The notes: generated by a model from the letters alone, not told the origin. A stretch of 64,000 bases of DNA from Streptomyces sp. S.PNR 29 (GCF_030386795.1 NZ_JANUQM010000003.1:1-64000), one strand, 5' to 3'; numbered from the stretch's first letter, positions 54,704 through 63,544 are shown. Numbers and translations are program-made.

Positions 54704-55810
54704 ATGATGGGGCTCATGGGGACCGAGGGAGCAGGCGGCCGCGTCATCGCGGACCGTTACCGGCTTCAGACCAGGCTCGGACGCGGCGGCATGGGCGTCG
54801 TGTGGCGGGCCACCGACCAGTTGCTCGGCCGTCAGGTCGCCGTCAAGGAACTCCCCGTCGACGACACCCTCTCCCCGGCCCAGGCCCGCTGGCGGCGAGA
54901 GCGCACCCTGCGGGAGGCCAGGGCGGTCGCTCAACTGCACCACCCGCACATCGTCGTCGTGCACGACGTGGTCGAGGACGACGAACGCCCGTACATCGTC
55001 ATGGAGTTGATCGACGGAGGTACGCTCGCCGACCGCATCGCCACACACGGCCCGGTCGACGCCGCCGAGGCCGCCCGCATCGGCATCGCCCTGCTCGGCG
55101 CGCTGCGGACCGCGCACGCGGCCGGTGTCCTGCACCGTGACGTGAAGCCGTCGAACGTGCTGATCGCCGAGGACGGCCGGGTCGTCCTCACCGACTTCGG
55201 CGTCGCCCAGGTCGCGGGCGCCACCACGCTCACCGAGACCGGTTCCTTCGTCGGCTCGCCGGAGTACACCGCGCCCGAGCGCATGTCCGGGGACACCGCC
55301 AGGAGCGGTCCCGCGTCCGACCTGTGGTCACTGGGCGCGTTGCTGTGCACGGCCCTCAGCGGTGAATCGCCGTTCCGGCGGGACTCGTTGGGCGGCATCC
55401 TGCACGCCGTCGTGTCCGACGAGATCCGGCCGCCCGCGCAGGCCGCGCCGATCCTGCCCGTCGTACGCGGCCTGCTCGAACGCGATCCGGACCGGCGGAT
55501 GGACGCGGCCGAGGCGGAGCGGCTGCTGCGGGCCTTCCTGGAGCTGGGCCGCACACCCGCGACGGCCCGCGCCGAAGTGCCCAGGCTCTCCACGCGGGGC
55601 GTGCTCATGGCCGCGTTACTGGTCGCCGCCATGGCGGGGGCGGGCGTGTCCGCGGCAGCGCTGCTCGGGGACGAGGACGGCGACGGGGGCGGTACGCCGA
55701 CGACTTCGGCGCCCAGGACACCGACGGCGGCCAGCCCGTCTCCCGGCACCCCGACCGCGACCGTCACCGTGACCCGCACGCCCCCTCCTCCGTACCTGGA
55801 CAGAAGATGA
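54704..55810 (+). CDS. Transmembrane serine/threonine protein kinase 3 (short exterior)
   Basis: A 368-residue kinase; ATG 54704 or 54716, neither with a convincing RBS. RGGMGVVW, VAVKEL, HRDVKPSNVL, DFGVAQVAG and APERMSG are intact, so it is predicted active. A single helix (GVLMAALLVAAMAGAGVSAAALL, ~299-321) ends in a ~45-residue Thr/Pro/Ser-rich tail without the sensor domain of its neighbours. It may detect through partners. Confidence 0.92.
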   Translation: MMGLMGTEGAGGRVIADRYRLQTRLGRGGMGVVWRATDQLLGRQVAVKELPVDDTLSPAQARWRRERTLREARAVAQLHHPHIVVVHDVVEDDERPYIVMELIDGGTLADRIATHGPVDAAEAARIGIALLGALRTAHAAGVLHRDVKPSNVLIAEDGRVVLTDFGVAQVAGATTLTETGSFVGSPEYTAPERMSGDTARSGPASDLWSLGALLCTALSGESPFRRDSLGGILHAVVSDEIRPPAQAAPILPVVRGLLERDPDRRMDAAEAERLLRAFLELGRTPATARAEVPRLSTRGVLMAALLVAAMAGAGVSAAALLGDEDGDGGGTPTTSAPRTPTAASPSPGTPTATVTVTRTPPPPYLDRR

Positions 55811-55852
55811 GCCACGTCGACAAGGAGCCGCTCGCCGGGGTACTCATGGGAC

Positions 55853-57664
55853 ATGAGCAACGACGGGGGCGGTAAGGGTGCCCAGGACCGGCTGGTGGGC
55901 GGGCGCTACCGGCTGATCGAGCGCATCGGCTCCGGCGGGATGGGAACCGTCTGGCGGGCGCTGGACGAGCTCGTGGAGCGCGAAGTGGCCGTCAAGGAGC
56001 CACGGTTGCCGGGCGATCCGGAGGACGAGAGTCACCGGCGCGCCGCCCACCGGCTCTACCGCGAGGCCCGCGCCGCGGCGCGCGTCGACCACCCCGCCGC
56101 CGTCACCATCCACGACGTCGTCGTCGAGGAGGAGGACGGACTCCCCTGGATCGTCATGGAGTTGATCCGCGGCGAGTCCCTGCACGAGGTGCTCCAGGGC
56201 GACCCGATGGCGCCGCCCGAAGCCGCCCGCATCGGCCTCGCCGTCCTCGGCGCCCTGCGCGCCGCGCACGCGGTCGGGATCGTGCACCGCGACGTGAAGC
56301 CCGCCAACGTCCTGCTGGGCCCGCACGGCCGCGTCGTCCTCACCGACTTCGGCATCGCCCATGTGCAGGGCGAGGAATCCCTCACCGCCGGAGGGGAGTT
56401 CGTCGGCTCGCTCGAATTCGTCGCCCCCGAGCGGATGTCCGGCCGGGTCGCCGGCCCCGCCTCCGACCTGTGGTCCCTGGGCGTCCTGCTGTACGCCGCC
56501 GTCGAGGGCTGGTCGCCCTTCCGCCGTACGACCGTGGAATCCACGCTCGCCGCGATCCTCTCCGCCGACCCGCCCGAGCCGGAACGGGCCGGACCGCTCG
56601 GGCCGCTGCTCACCCGGCTGCTGGTGAAGGATCCCGACCAGCGGCCGGACGCGGAGGAGGTCGCCAAGACCCTGGAGGCGGCGGCGGGACGGTGGCCGGA
56701 ACCGGAGGCGGCGCCGGCCGGGGCGCAGAGCACCTCCGGAATACGTGAGTTCGCCGACGACGTGGGGACACTGCGACTCGGGACCGACGCCGTTCGTTCC
56801 CCCGACGAGGCCCAGCCCGACCCGGCCCCGGCAGGGGGGAGTTCCCTGGACCCGGCACCCGGCAGTCCCCCGGACCCGGCACGGGGGAGTTCCCCGGCCC
56901 CGGCACCCGGGAGCTCCCTGTCCCCGGACCCGGCACCCGGCAGCCCCCCGGCCCCGGAACACGCGCCGGCGCCCGAGGCCCCCCGCGCCGACGCTCCCAC
57001 CCCGAAGCGCGGACGCCTCCTCCGTCCGGCTCCCCTCGCCCTGCTCGGCGCGCTTCTCCTCGCCGGGGGCATGGCGTCCGCCGCGTTCCTCGGCGGCCCC
57101 GGCAGAGGAGAGGCCGCCGAACAGACGGCCGGTGCCGCGCCGACCGCCGGCCGCTCGCCGTCCCCCACCGGTTCCGGCATCTGGACCGCCCACCGGGAGC
57201 GGGACATGGACGCCGTACTCACCCTCCCCAGCCAGTACTACGAGGTGACCAGGGACGGCAGCGCGAGCGACCAGCCCCGCATCGCGGTGTACGAGAACGA
57301 CGAGAACGACGGCGGCGACATCCAGGTCCGGCTCACCCTCTGGGACAGGGCGCCCCGCTCCCCGATGGCCCAGGCCAAGGAGGCACACCGGACCTGGGAC
57401 GAGTACGACGGGGACGCGCGCACCCAGTACACCAGCACCAGCGTCCGCGGAAACGAGGCCGTCCTCGCCGACACCACGTACGGCCTGGACGACGCCCCCA
57501 CCCGCGTCATGCAGCTGATGATCCGCACCGGCGACGACCGCATGTACGAACTGCGCGTCGACATGCCCAAGGGCACCCCCGACGAGAAGAAGGGCACAGC
57601 GGTGTTCAAGGGAGCCCGTGACCGACTCGACATCGGGCAGCGCTCCGCCGGCACAACGCCCTGA
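55853..57664 (+). CDS. Transmembrane serine/threonine protein kinase 4
   Basis: A 603-residue kinase with SGGMGTVW, VAVKEP, HRDVKPANVL, DFGIAHVQG and APERMSG intact. The juxtamembrane linker holds tandem Pro-rich repeats (DPAPGSPPDPARGSSP and similar, DNA 56815-56960). A helix (APLALLGALLLAGGMASAAFLGG, ~392-413) precedes an extracytoplasmic C-terminal domain (MDAVLTLPSQYYEVTRDGS, VRLTLWDRAPRSPM) that is only distantly like those of kinases 1 and 2. ATG 55853, 42 bp after kinase 3. Confidence 0.92.
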   Translation: MSNDGGGKGAQDRLVGGRYRLIERIGSGGMGTVWRALDELVEREVAVKEPRLPGDPEDESHRRAAHRLYREARAAARVDHPAAVTIHDVVVEEEDGLPWIVMELIRGESLHEVLQGDPMAPPEAARIGLAVLGALRAAHAVGIVHRDVKPANVLLGPHGRVVLTDFGIAHVQGEESLTAGGEFVGSLEFVAPERMSGRVAGPASDLWSLGVLLYAAVEGWSPFRRTTVESTLAAILSADPPEPERAGPLGPLLTRLLVKDPDQRPDAEEVAKTLEAAAGRWPEPEAAPAGAQSTSGIREFADDVGTLRLGTDAVRSPDEAQPDPAPAGGSSLDPAPGSPPDPARGSSPAPAPGSSLSPDPAPGSPPAPEHAPAPEAPRADAPTPKRGRLLRPAPLALLGALLLAGGMASAAFLGGPGRGEAAEQTAGAAPTAGRSPSPTGSGIWTAHRERDMDAVLTLPSQYYEVTRDGSASDQPRIAVYENDENDGGDIQVRLTLWDRAPRSPMAQAKEAHRTWDEYDGDARTQYTSTSVRGNEAVLADTTYGLDDAPTRVMQLMIRTGDDRMYELRVDMPKGTPDEKKGTAVFKGARDRLDIGQRSAGTTP

Positions 57665-57722
57665 TCAGCGCATTCGTTGCCAGCAGCCACTGGCGCTGTG
57701 TGAGCGGTCGGTGAAGTCGCGT

Positions 57723-57734
57723 TACCGACGGGTA
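57723..57734. promoter_or_regulatory. TACCGACGGGTA motif upstream of the aldehyde dehydrogenase
   Basis: An interrupted palindrome TACC-GACG-GGTA 34 bp before the ATG. The identical 12-mer is at 2513-2524 upstream of glmS. Possible shared regulator site; factor unknown. Confidence 0.4.
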
Positions 57735-57768
57735 CACAAACCTCCCCGCGCGGCATACCCTGCGCCTC

Positions 57769-59382
57769 ATGACGGACGCGCACGCCCCGGAAAAGACCGG
57801 CACCAATCCCCTCGCCCCCGCCCCGGCGGGCGCCCGCACCGCGGCCGACGTGGTCACCCCAGAGCTGGTCGCCCAGCTCACCAAGGGCGTGGTCGGCTCC
57901 GGTCGCACCGCCAACCACACGCCGTTCACCGGCGAGAAGCTGGCCGACCTCCCGGAGTCGACGCCCGAGGACGTGACCCGGGCCTTCGAGCTGGCCCGCG
58001 CCGCCCAGTCGGTGTGGGGACAGACCCCGGTACGGCAGCGTGCCGCCGTCCTGCTGCGCTTCCACGACCTGCTCCTGGAACGCCAGGCCGAGGTCCTCGA
58101 CCTGATCCAGCTGGAGACCGGCAAGGCCCGCCTGCACGCCCACGAGGAGGTCCAGGCCGTCGCCGTCGCCGCCCGGCACTACGGTCGCAGGGCCGCCGCG
58201 TATCTGAGGCCCAAGCGGCACGCCGGTGCCGTGCCGGTCCTCACCAAGGCCACCGAACTGCGTCACCCGCGCGGTGTCGTCGGCCAGATCGCCCCCTGGA
58301 ACTACCCTCTGGAACTCTCCGTCGGCGACGCGCTCCCGGCGTTCGTCGCAGGCAACGCCGTGGTGATGAAGCCGGACACGGAGACCTGCCTGACCGCTCT
58401 CTGGGCCCGTGACCTGCTGATCGAGGCCGGGCTGCCCGCGGAGGTCTTCCAGGTCGTCCTCGGCGAGGGCCCGGTCGTCGGCCCCGAGGTGGTCCGGCAC
58501 GCCGACTACGTCTCCTTCACCGGCTCCACCCGCACCGGCCGCGAGGTCGCGCAGGGCGCCGCCGCCCGCCTGGTCGGCGTCTCCCTGGAACTCGGCGGCA
58601 AGAACGCCATGCTGGTGCTGGAGGACGCCGACATCGAGAAGGCGGCGGCCGGAGCGGTCCGCGCCTGCTTCTCCTCCGCCGGCCAGCTGTGCATCTCCAT
58701 CGAGCGGCTGTTCGTCCACGAGTCCGTCGCCGACGCCTTCCTGGAGCGCTTCGCCGCCCGCACGAAGGCCCTGCGCCTCGGCACGTCCCTGGCCTACGGC
58801 GCCGACATGGGCTCCCTCGTCGGCGAACGCCAGCTGGAGACCGTCGAGCGGCACGTGAAGGAGGCCGTCGCGAAGGGGGCCACGGTCGTCGCGGGCGGGG
58901 TCGCGCGCCCGGACATCGGGCCGTACTTCTACGAGCCGACGATCCTCGACGGCGTGACGGAGCCGATGTCCGTGTGCACGGAGGAGACCTTCGGCCCGGT
59001 GGTGTCGATCTACCGCTTCAAGAACGACGACGAGGCGATCGAACGCGCCAACTCCACCCCGTACGGCCTGAACTCCTCGGTCTGGACGAAGGACGCCCGC
59101 CGCGGCCGCGAGGTCGCCGCGCGCCTGCGCACCGGCACGGTCAACGTCAACGAGGGCTACGCGCCCGCCTACGGCAGCGTCCAGTCACCGATGGGCGGCA
59201 TGAAGGACTCCGGCCTCGGCCGCCGCCACGGCTCCGAGGGCATCCTCAAGTACACCGAGGCCCAGACGGTGGCCCAGCAGCGGCTGCTGCCGATGGCGCC
59301 GTCGCTGGGGATGGACGACGAGAAGTACGCGCAGTTCATGAGCCGCAGTCTCCGGCTCATGAAGGCCTTCCGGTTCCGGTAA
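57769..59382 (+). CDS. Succinate-semialdehyde dehydrogenase (NADP+)
   Basis: A 537-residue aldehyde dehydrogenase that oxidises succinate semialdehyde to succinate in GABA/4-aminobutyrate-type catabolism. QIAPWNYPLELSVGDALPAFVAGNAVVMKPD, VSFTGSTRTGREVAQ and LELGGKNAMLVLEDADIE with its Glu lead to catalytic Cys308 in SSAGQLCISIERLF; the C-terminal STPYGLNSSVWTKD is present. This is the actinobacterial SSADH type (GabD2-like). A gene for a GABA aminotransferase is not here. The GMC oxidoreductase follows 73 bp downstream. Confidence 0.9.
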   Translation: MTDAHAPEKTGTNPLAPAPAGARTAADVVTPELVAQLTKGVVGSGRTANHTPFTGEKLADLPESTPEDVTRAFELARAAQSVWGQTPVRQRAAVLLRFHDLLLERQAEVLDLIQLETGKARLHAHEEVQAVAVAARHYGRRAAAYLRPKRHAGAVPVLTKATELRHPRGVVGQIAPWNYPLELSVGDALPAFVAGNAVVMKPDTETCLTALWARDLLIEAGLPAEVFQVVLGEGPVVGPEVVRHADYVSFTGSTRTGREVAQGAAARLVGVSLELGGKNAMLVLEDADIEKAAAGAVRACFSSAGQLCISIERLFVHESVADAFLERFAARTKALRLGTSLAYGADMGSLVGERQLETVERHVKEAVAKGATVVAGGVARPDIGPYFYEPTILDGVTEPMSVCTEETFGPVVSIYRFKNDDEAIERANSTPYGLNSSVWTKDARRGREVAARLRTGTVNVNEGYAPAYGSVQSPMGGMKDSGLGRRHGSEGILKYTEAQTVAQQRLLPMAPSLGMDDEKYAQFMSRSLRLMKAFRFR

Positions 59383-59455
59383 CGCCCGTCAGGGGCGCGA
59401 AGGACGCGCGACCAGCCACAGACGGCCCGCACGCATCACCCGACGAGGAGAACCC

Positions 59456-61240
59456 GTGCCCCAGGACACCTACGACTACGACGTCATCGTCGTCGGCTCC
59501 GGCTTCGGCGGCTCGGTGACCGCCCTGCGTCTCACGGAGAAGGGCTACAAGGTAGGCGTCCTGGAGGCCGGCCGCCGTTTCACCCGCGAGTCGCTCCCCA
59601 AGAACTCCTGGGACCTGAAGAACTACCTCTGGGCCCCGAAACTCGGCATGCTCGGCATCCAGCGCATCCATCTCCTCGGCAACGTCATGGTTTTGGCGGG
59701 AGCCGGCGTCGGCGGCGGTTCCCTCAACTACGCCAACACCCTCTACGTACCGCCGAAGGCCTTCTTCGACGATCCCCAGTGGCGGGACATCACCGACTGG
59801 CAGGAGGAGCTGAAGCCGTACTACGACCAGGCGCGGCGGATGCTCGGCGTCCGGCTCAACCCGACCATGACCCCGTCCGACGTGCACCTCAAGGGCGCCG
59901 CCGAGCGGATGGGCGTCGGCGACACCTTCCACATGGCGCCGGTGGGCGTGTTCTTCGGCGACGGTGAGGACGCCGACGGCACGGTGAAGGCGAAGCCGGG
60001 CGAACAGGTCCCGGACCCCTACTTCGGCGGCGCCGGTCCGGCCCGCCGGGCGTGCGCCGAGTGCGGCGAGTGCATGACCGGCTGCCGGCACGGCGCGAAG
60101 AACACCCTGAACGAGAACTACCTGTATCTCGCGGAGAAGGCCGGCGCGGTCGTGCACCCGCTGACGACGGTCGTGTCGGTGACCGACGACTCCCGGGGCG
60201 GCTACGCGGTCGCCACGCTCCCCACCGGCGACCGCAAGGCGAAGGGGAAGACCTTCCGGGCCCGCCAGGTCGTCCTCGCGGCCGGCACGTACGGCACCCA
60301 GACCCTGCTGCACCGCATGAAGGCGAACGGCCAGCTGCCCTTCCTCTCGGACAGGCTGGGCGAACTCACCCGCACCAACTCCGAGGCCCTGGTCGGCGCC
60401 CAGACCGACAACCGGCGCTACCGCAAGGTCACCGGCGAGAAGAGGGTCGACTTCACGCGGGGCGTGGCCATCACGTCCTCCATCCACCCCGACGCCAACA
60501 CCCACATCGAGCCGGTCCGCTACGGCAAGGGCTCCAACTCGATGGGCGGCCTGTCGATCCTCCAGGTCCCGTACGCCAACGGCGGCTCGGGCGCCTCACG
60601 GGTCCTCGGCTGGCTCGCGCACGCGGCCAGGCACCCGTGGCTCGTGGTCCGTTCCCTCTCCAACCGCCGCTGGTCGGAGCGGACCATCATCGGCCTGGTG
60701 ATGCAGTCGCTGGACAACTCCCTGACGACGTACCTGAAGCCGGCGGGCGTCGGCAAGGGCCTGCTGACCGCCCGTCAGGGCCACGGCTCACCCAACCCCA
60801 AGCAGATCAAGGCGGCCACGGAGGGCGCCTCGGCGCTCGCCGCCGAGATCAACGGCTTCGCGGGCTCCAACGTCGGCGAGCTGATGGGCATGCCCCTGAC
60901 CGCCCACTTCCTCGGCGGCTGCCCGATCGGCGCCTCCCGGGAGACCGGCGTGATCGACCCGTACCACCGCCTGTACGGCCACCCCGGCATCTCGGTCGTC
61001 GACGGCGCCGCGGTCTCGGCCAACCTGGGGGTGAACCCCTCCCTGACCATCACGGCGCAGGCCGAGCGGGCGATGTCGTACTGGCCCAACAAGGGCGAGC
61101 CCGACCCGCGCCCGCGGCAGGGAGCGGCGTACGAACGCCTCGCCCCCGTCGAGCCCAAGTCACCGGCGGTGCCGTCGGACGCCTTCGGCGCACTGCGGCT
61201 GCCGTTCCTGGGGATCCCGGCGGTGCCGCCCAAGAAGTGA
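59456..61240 (+). CDS. GMC-family FAD oxidoreductase (cholesterol-oxidase-like)
   Basis: A 594-residue flavoprotein from GTG 59456. DVIVVGSGFGGSVTALRLTEKGYKVGVLEAGRR is the dinucleotide motif; LAGAGVGGGSLNYANT and the C-terminal LTAHFLGGCPIGAS, VVDGAAVSANLGVNPSLTITAQAERA are GMC blocks with the proton-relay His. A Cys cluster (ARRACAECGECMTGCRHGAKN) around residues 198-213 resembles a 4Fe-4S or structural Cys motif seen in some long-chain alcohol/sterol oxidoreductases. No signal peptide, so intracellular. Substrate likely a hydrophobic alcohol or sterol. Confidence 0.9.
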   Translation: MPQDTYDYDVIVVGSGFGGSVTALRLTEKGYKVGVLEAGRRFTRESLPKNSWDLKNYLWAPKLGMLGIQRIHLLGNVMVLAGAGVGGGSLNYANTLYVPPKAFFDDPQWRDITDWQEELKPYYDQARRMLGVRLNPTMTPSDVHLKGAAERMGVGDTFHMAPVGVFFGDGEDADGTVKAKPGEQVPDPYFGGAGPARRACAECGECMTGCRHGAKNTLNENYLYLAEKAGAVVHPLTTVVSVTDDSRGGYAVATLPTGDRKAKGKTFRARQVVLAAGTYGTQTLLHRMKANGQLPFLSDRLGELTRTNSEALVGAQTDNRRYRKVTGEKRVDFTRGVAITSSIHPDANTHIEPVRYGKGSNSMGGLSILQVPYANGGSGASRVLGWLAHAARHPWLVVRSLSNRRWSERTIIGLVMQSLDNSLTTYLKPAGVGKGLLTARQGHGSPNPKQIKAATEGASALAAEINGFAGSNVGELMGMPLTAHFLGGCPIGASRETGVIDPYHRLYGHPGISVVDGAAVSANLGVNPSLTITAQAERAMSYWPNKGEPDPRPRQGAAYERLAPVEPKSPAVPSDAFGALRLPFLGIPAVPPKK

Positions 61241-61265
61241 CCACACCTGTGCGGTGACGGAAACG

Positions 61266-61307
61266 AGAGAAGGACCTGTGCCCCCCTCCGAGCGCAGGTC
61301 CTTCTCT
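61266..61307. terminator. Bidirectional terminator between GMC and LAETG genes
   Basis: AGAGAAGGACCTG and CAGGTCCTTCTCT form a perfect 13-bp stem with a 16-nt loop. It lies between convergent genes and can serve both. Confidence 0.88.
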
Positions 61308-61347
61308 GCTCTTGCGTCAAGCCTTACGGGCGTGACTCACGCGTGTC

Positions 61348-62331
61348 TCAGGCGTCGGCCCCGGCCTTGCGCCGCCGCACCGCGAACACCGCACCGGCAC
61401 CGGCGACGACGGCGAAGCCGCCCACGAGGCCGATCACCGGAAGGGCCGAGCTGGAGCCCGTCTCGGCGAGGCTGCCGTCGACCTGCGGCGTGTCACCGCT
61501 CGGCTTCTCGTCGGTGACGGGCGCCTTGCCGCCTTCCTGCGGCTTGGTGCCGTCGGTGTCCGTGCCGGCGGCCACGATCTGGAACTTGTAGGAGATCTGG
61601 CCGAAGCCGGTGCACTCGCCCTCGGTGTCGCCGTAGATGGTCGCGCCGAGCGAGAAGCCGGCGCCGACCGGGGCGGACGCCTTCACGTTGAGGCGCAGCG
61701 GAATGTCGACCTCGTAGTCGGGCTTGAGCTCGTCGGTGTACCCGACGTAGCCCACCGCGTAGCCGCCCTCGTCGAGGTCCTCCCAGATCTTGTCCTCGGG
61801 GTTCCAGGCCTGGAGCTGGACCTGCTTGCTCTTGAACAGGTCGTTGCCGTCCTTGTCGGACGAGGCCCCGGCGAAGAAGTCGAGGTCGTTGAGGGTGGAG
61901 TCGGAGTTGTTGAGCACGTTCAGCGAGAACTTGTGCCAGCCGCTGCCCGCGGAGATCTTGCCCGGCAGACCGGTGATGCTGACGTCGACCTTGGAGTCCG
62001 TGCACACGGACGGCTCCGGGTCCGGGGACTCCGACTCCTCGGGCGCGGAGGTGGTGGGCGCCGGGCTGGTCGCCGAGGCGGACGTGCTCGGGGCCACCGA
62101 CGGCGTCGCGGAGGTGGTGGCCTCGGGCGCGGAGGTGGTGGGCGCCGGGCTGGACTCGGTGGTGGACGCGGTCGGGGCGGGCGACTCGCTCTCGGCCGGC
62201 GACTCGCTCGCGGAGACGCTCGGCGAGGGGCTGGACGACTCCTCGGCGTACGCAGCCGGTGCCGCAAGCAGCGCCACCGGGGCGATCACTGCCGTCGCGG
62301 CCGCTGCTGCCATGGCACGGCGAAGCTTCAT
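61348..62331 (-). CDS. Cell-wall-anchored LAETG protein (sortase substrate)
   Basis: A 327-residue exported protein: signal peptide (MAAAAATAVIAPVALLAAPAAYA), Ser/Thr/Pro/Glu-rich stalk (~32-103, with 33-bp DNA direct repeats), a Cys-linked ectodomain (CTDSKVDVSITGLPGK ... TEGECTGFGQISYKFQIV), then LAETG (SLAETGSSS), a hydrophobic segment (VIGLVGGFAVVAGAGAVFAV) and RRRKAG tail. This is a full cell-wall sorting signal; LAETG is the sequence preferred by actinobacterial class E sortases. The ectodomain has no recognisable activity. A perfect 11-bp-arm palindrome is 20 bp upstream of the ATG. Confidence 0.93.
   Translation of the reverse strand: MKLRRAMAAAAATAVIAPVALLAAPAAYAEESSSPSPSVSASESPAESESPAPTASTTESSPAPTTSAPEATTSATPSVAPSTSASATSPAPTTSAPEESESPDPEPSVCTDSKVDVSITGLPGKISAGSGWHKFSLNVLNNSDSTLNDLDFFAGASSDKDGNDLFKSKQVQLQAWNPEDKIWEDLDEGGYAVGYVGYTDELKPDYEVDIPLRLNVKASAPVGAGFSLGATIYGDTEGECTGFGQISYKFQIVAAGTDTDGTKPQEGGKAPVTDEKPSGDTPQVDGSLAETGSSSALPVIGLVGGFAVVAGAGAVFAVRRRKAGADA
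62037..62153. repeat. 33-bp direct repeats in the stalk region of the LAETG gene
   Basis: A 33-bp sequence is identical at 62037-62069 and 62121-62153 (84 bp apart) and starts CCTCGGGCGCGGAGGTGGTG. It encodes the repeated SPAPTTSAPE stretch of the stalk and may let the stalk length vary. Confidence 0.85.
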
Positions 62332-62350
62332 GAAGACCTCGGGAAGTCCG

Positions 62351-62374
62351 GCGTACTGCGACCTCGCAGTACGC
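62351..62374. promoter_or_regulatory. Perfect 11-bp inverted repeat in the LAETG leader
   Basis: GCGTACTGCGA and TCGCAGTACGC flank a 2-bp centre, 20 bp before the ATG of the LAETG gene. It may be an operator or, as RNA, a hairpin masking the RBS. Confidence 0.6.
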
Positions 62375-62488
62375 GTTGGGGGAGGCCTCCGCGTGTGGGG
62401 CGCGGGTGTGGCCCTTGGTTCGCCAGGTTTGATCAGTGAAGCCTGTGGATGGTTGCCCCCGCACTGACCAAATTCTTATGTGGCCTGC

Positions 62489-62578
62489 GTCACATCTCTG
62501 TCGGCATGCGGGGTCATGTGGTGCATATGTGCGGGCATGCGAAGGGCCCCGCGGGACGGAGCCGCGGGGCCCTTCTTT
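62489..62578 (+). ncRNA. Candidate small RNA ending in a strong terminator
   Basis: A rightward terminator (AAGGGCCCCGCGG / CCGCGGGGCCCTT, 13 bp, loop 62555-62561, then CTTTCG) has no upstream gene. A TTGCCC-N18-TATGTG promoter-like pair at 62453-62482 would give a ~90-nt transcript containing GCATGC/GCATGC pairing arms. Evidence is structural only. Confidence 0.3.
62542..62578 (+). terminator. Orphan intrinsic terminator
   Basis: A perfect 13-bp stem with a 7-nt loop; its T-rich side faces right, so it serves a plus-strand transcript. The only genes nearby are on the minus strand. Confidence 0.8.
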
Positions 62579-63071
62579 CGTCAGCACCGACGTCAGGGCA
62601 GCGTCGGTGCCTGTGAAGCGGCGCCGGGGGGTCGCGCCGCCGGCTTCGAGTGCCTCGGAGCGTGATTGGTCTCAACCTCTGGCAGTGGGTCAGTACAAGC
62701 CAGTGTCGTCGAACGCAGTGGTGCGCGGGGGGACTTGGGCTTTCTACGCATCGTGCTGGATGGGAGCGGCCTCCGCAACCGTTTGACCCGGACTCGGATA
62801 TTTTCCGCCGGTCGGCCCCGGGCGTCCCCGGAGCCGACCGTTCACTTGGTGACCGGGCTGCTGTCCCCTGCCGTCCGGTCACTTCCCTGGAGCGAGGTCC
62901 CACGACGCACGGCACGATCCGTCCGTCTCATTCGCTCCAGCGAGCCACGCGTGGTTCTTTCGGGCCCGCCCCTGGCTGGCACGGACACCGGAACCAACGA
63001 GGCCTCAGCCGCAACGGTCACGCGCCGGACGGGTGAGAAATGATGCGTACGTCTGTACCGGGAACGCGGAT

Positions 63072-63353
63072 TCAGATCTTGCCGCGGCACAGCTCCAGCA
63101 GGGTCATCGCCAGGGCCGTGCCCGGTTTGCCGAGCGCCTCCCTGTAGTGGCCGAGGATCTCCATCTCCCGGGAGAGGTTCACGCGCCTGCCGCCCGAGGC
63201 GATCCGTGCCTCCTGGACGACGGCGGAGACGGCCATCCGTTCCTGGATCAGACCGATGATCCGGTCGTCCAGCGCGTCGATGCGTTCACGGGCGCCGCTG
63301 ATCACGCCGGCGGCCTCGGTGGTGTGGGCGCCGGTCACGTCGAGGGTGGTCAT
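63072..63353 (-). CDS. Chorismate mutase
   Basis: A 93-residue AroQ-type enzyme that turns chorismate into prephenate, the branch to Phe and Tyr. GARERIDALDDRIIGLIQERMAVSAVVQEARIASGGRRVNLSREMEILGHYREALG shows the Arg, Lys-like and Glu positions of the all-helical AroQ monodomain; no periplasmic signal. ATG at 63353 after GATGAGGAGC. An attenuator with a leader peptide lies 50-180 bp upstream, so aromatic-amino-acid feedback is likely. Confidence 0.92.
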   Translation of the reverse strand: MTTLDVTGAHTTEAAGVISGARERIDALDDRIIGLIQERMAVSAVVQEARIASGGRRVNLSREMEILGHYREALGKPGTALAMTLLELCRGKI

Positions 63354-63404
63354 GTCGAGCTCCTCATCGGATGGGACGGGGTGCCCCGGAGCGGCAGGGC
63401 CCGG

Positions 63405-63447
63405 AAAACGCCAGGCGCCCCGGACCTTGTCGGCCCGGGGCGCCTGG
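63405..63447 (-). terminator. Attenuator terminator before chorismate mutase
   Basis: On the minus strand CCAGGCGCCCCGG and CCGGGGCGCCTGG form a perfect 13-bp stem (63435-63447 / 63411-63423), followed by CGTTTTCC. It lies 20 nt after the leader-peptide stop and ~50 nt before the chorismate mutase start. Confidence 0.8.
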
Positions 63448-63466
63448 GAAGTCGCTTGTCAGTTGC

Positions 63467-63538
63467 TCAAGCAGCACGACCATGGCAGCCGGCGGGCCGG
63501 GTGCCATAGGTAAAGAGGAAGGCCGAGTGCGTGAGCAT
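63467..63538 (-). CDS. Leader peptide of a probable aromatic attenuator (23 aa)
   Basis: ATG at 63538 opens 23 codons, beginning MLTHSAFLFTYGTRPAG and ending in TGA. F-L-F-T-Y at residues 7-11 clusters the aromatics. The expected transcription start from the promoter 7 nt ahead falls at the A of the ATG, so the mRNA is leaderless; no SD is present. A strong terminator follows 20 nt after the stop, and chorismate mutase is downstream. This is the trpL-like architecture, here for Phe/Tyr. Role is inference but each part is visible. Confidence 0.65.
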   Translation of the reverse strand: MLTHSAFLFTYGTRPAGCHGRAA

Positions 63539-63544
63539 GGGGCC

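Larger units (their letters stand above)
62332..63071. other. 740-bp region without a supported gene
   Basis: It contains an 11-bp-arm palindrome (62351-62374), a terminator oriented rightward (62542-62578), a possible promoter in front of that (62453-62482), and an 8-bp GTGACCGG/CCGGTCAC stem (62849-62882). Frames through 62650-63040 look non-coding. No tRNA was recognised. Confidence 0.55.

Noticed and set aside
62650..63043. Frames on both strands between the LAETG and chorismate mutase genes
   Set aside because: No codon bias, RBS or motif; probably non-coding.
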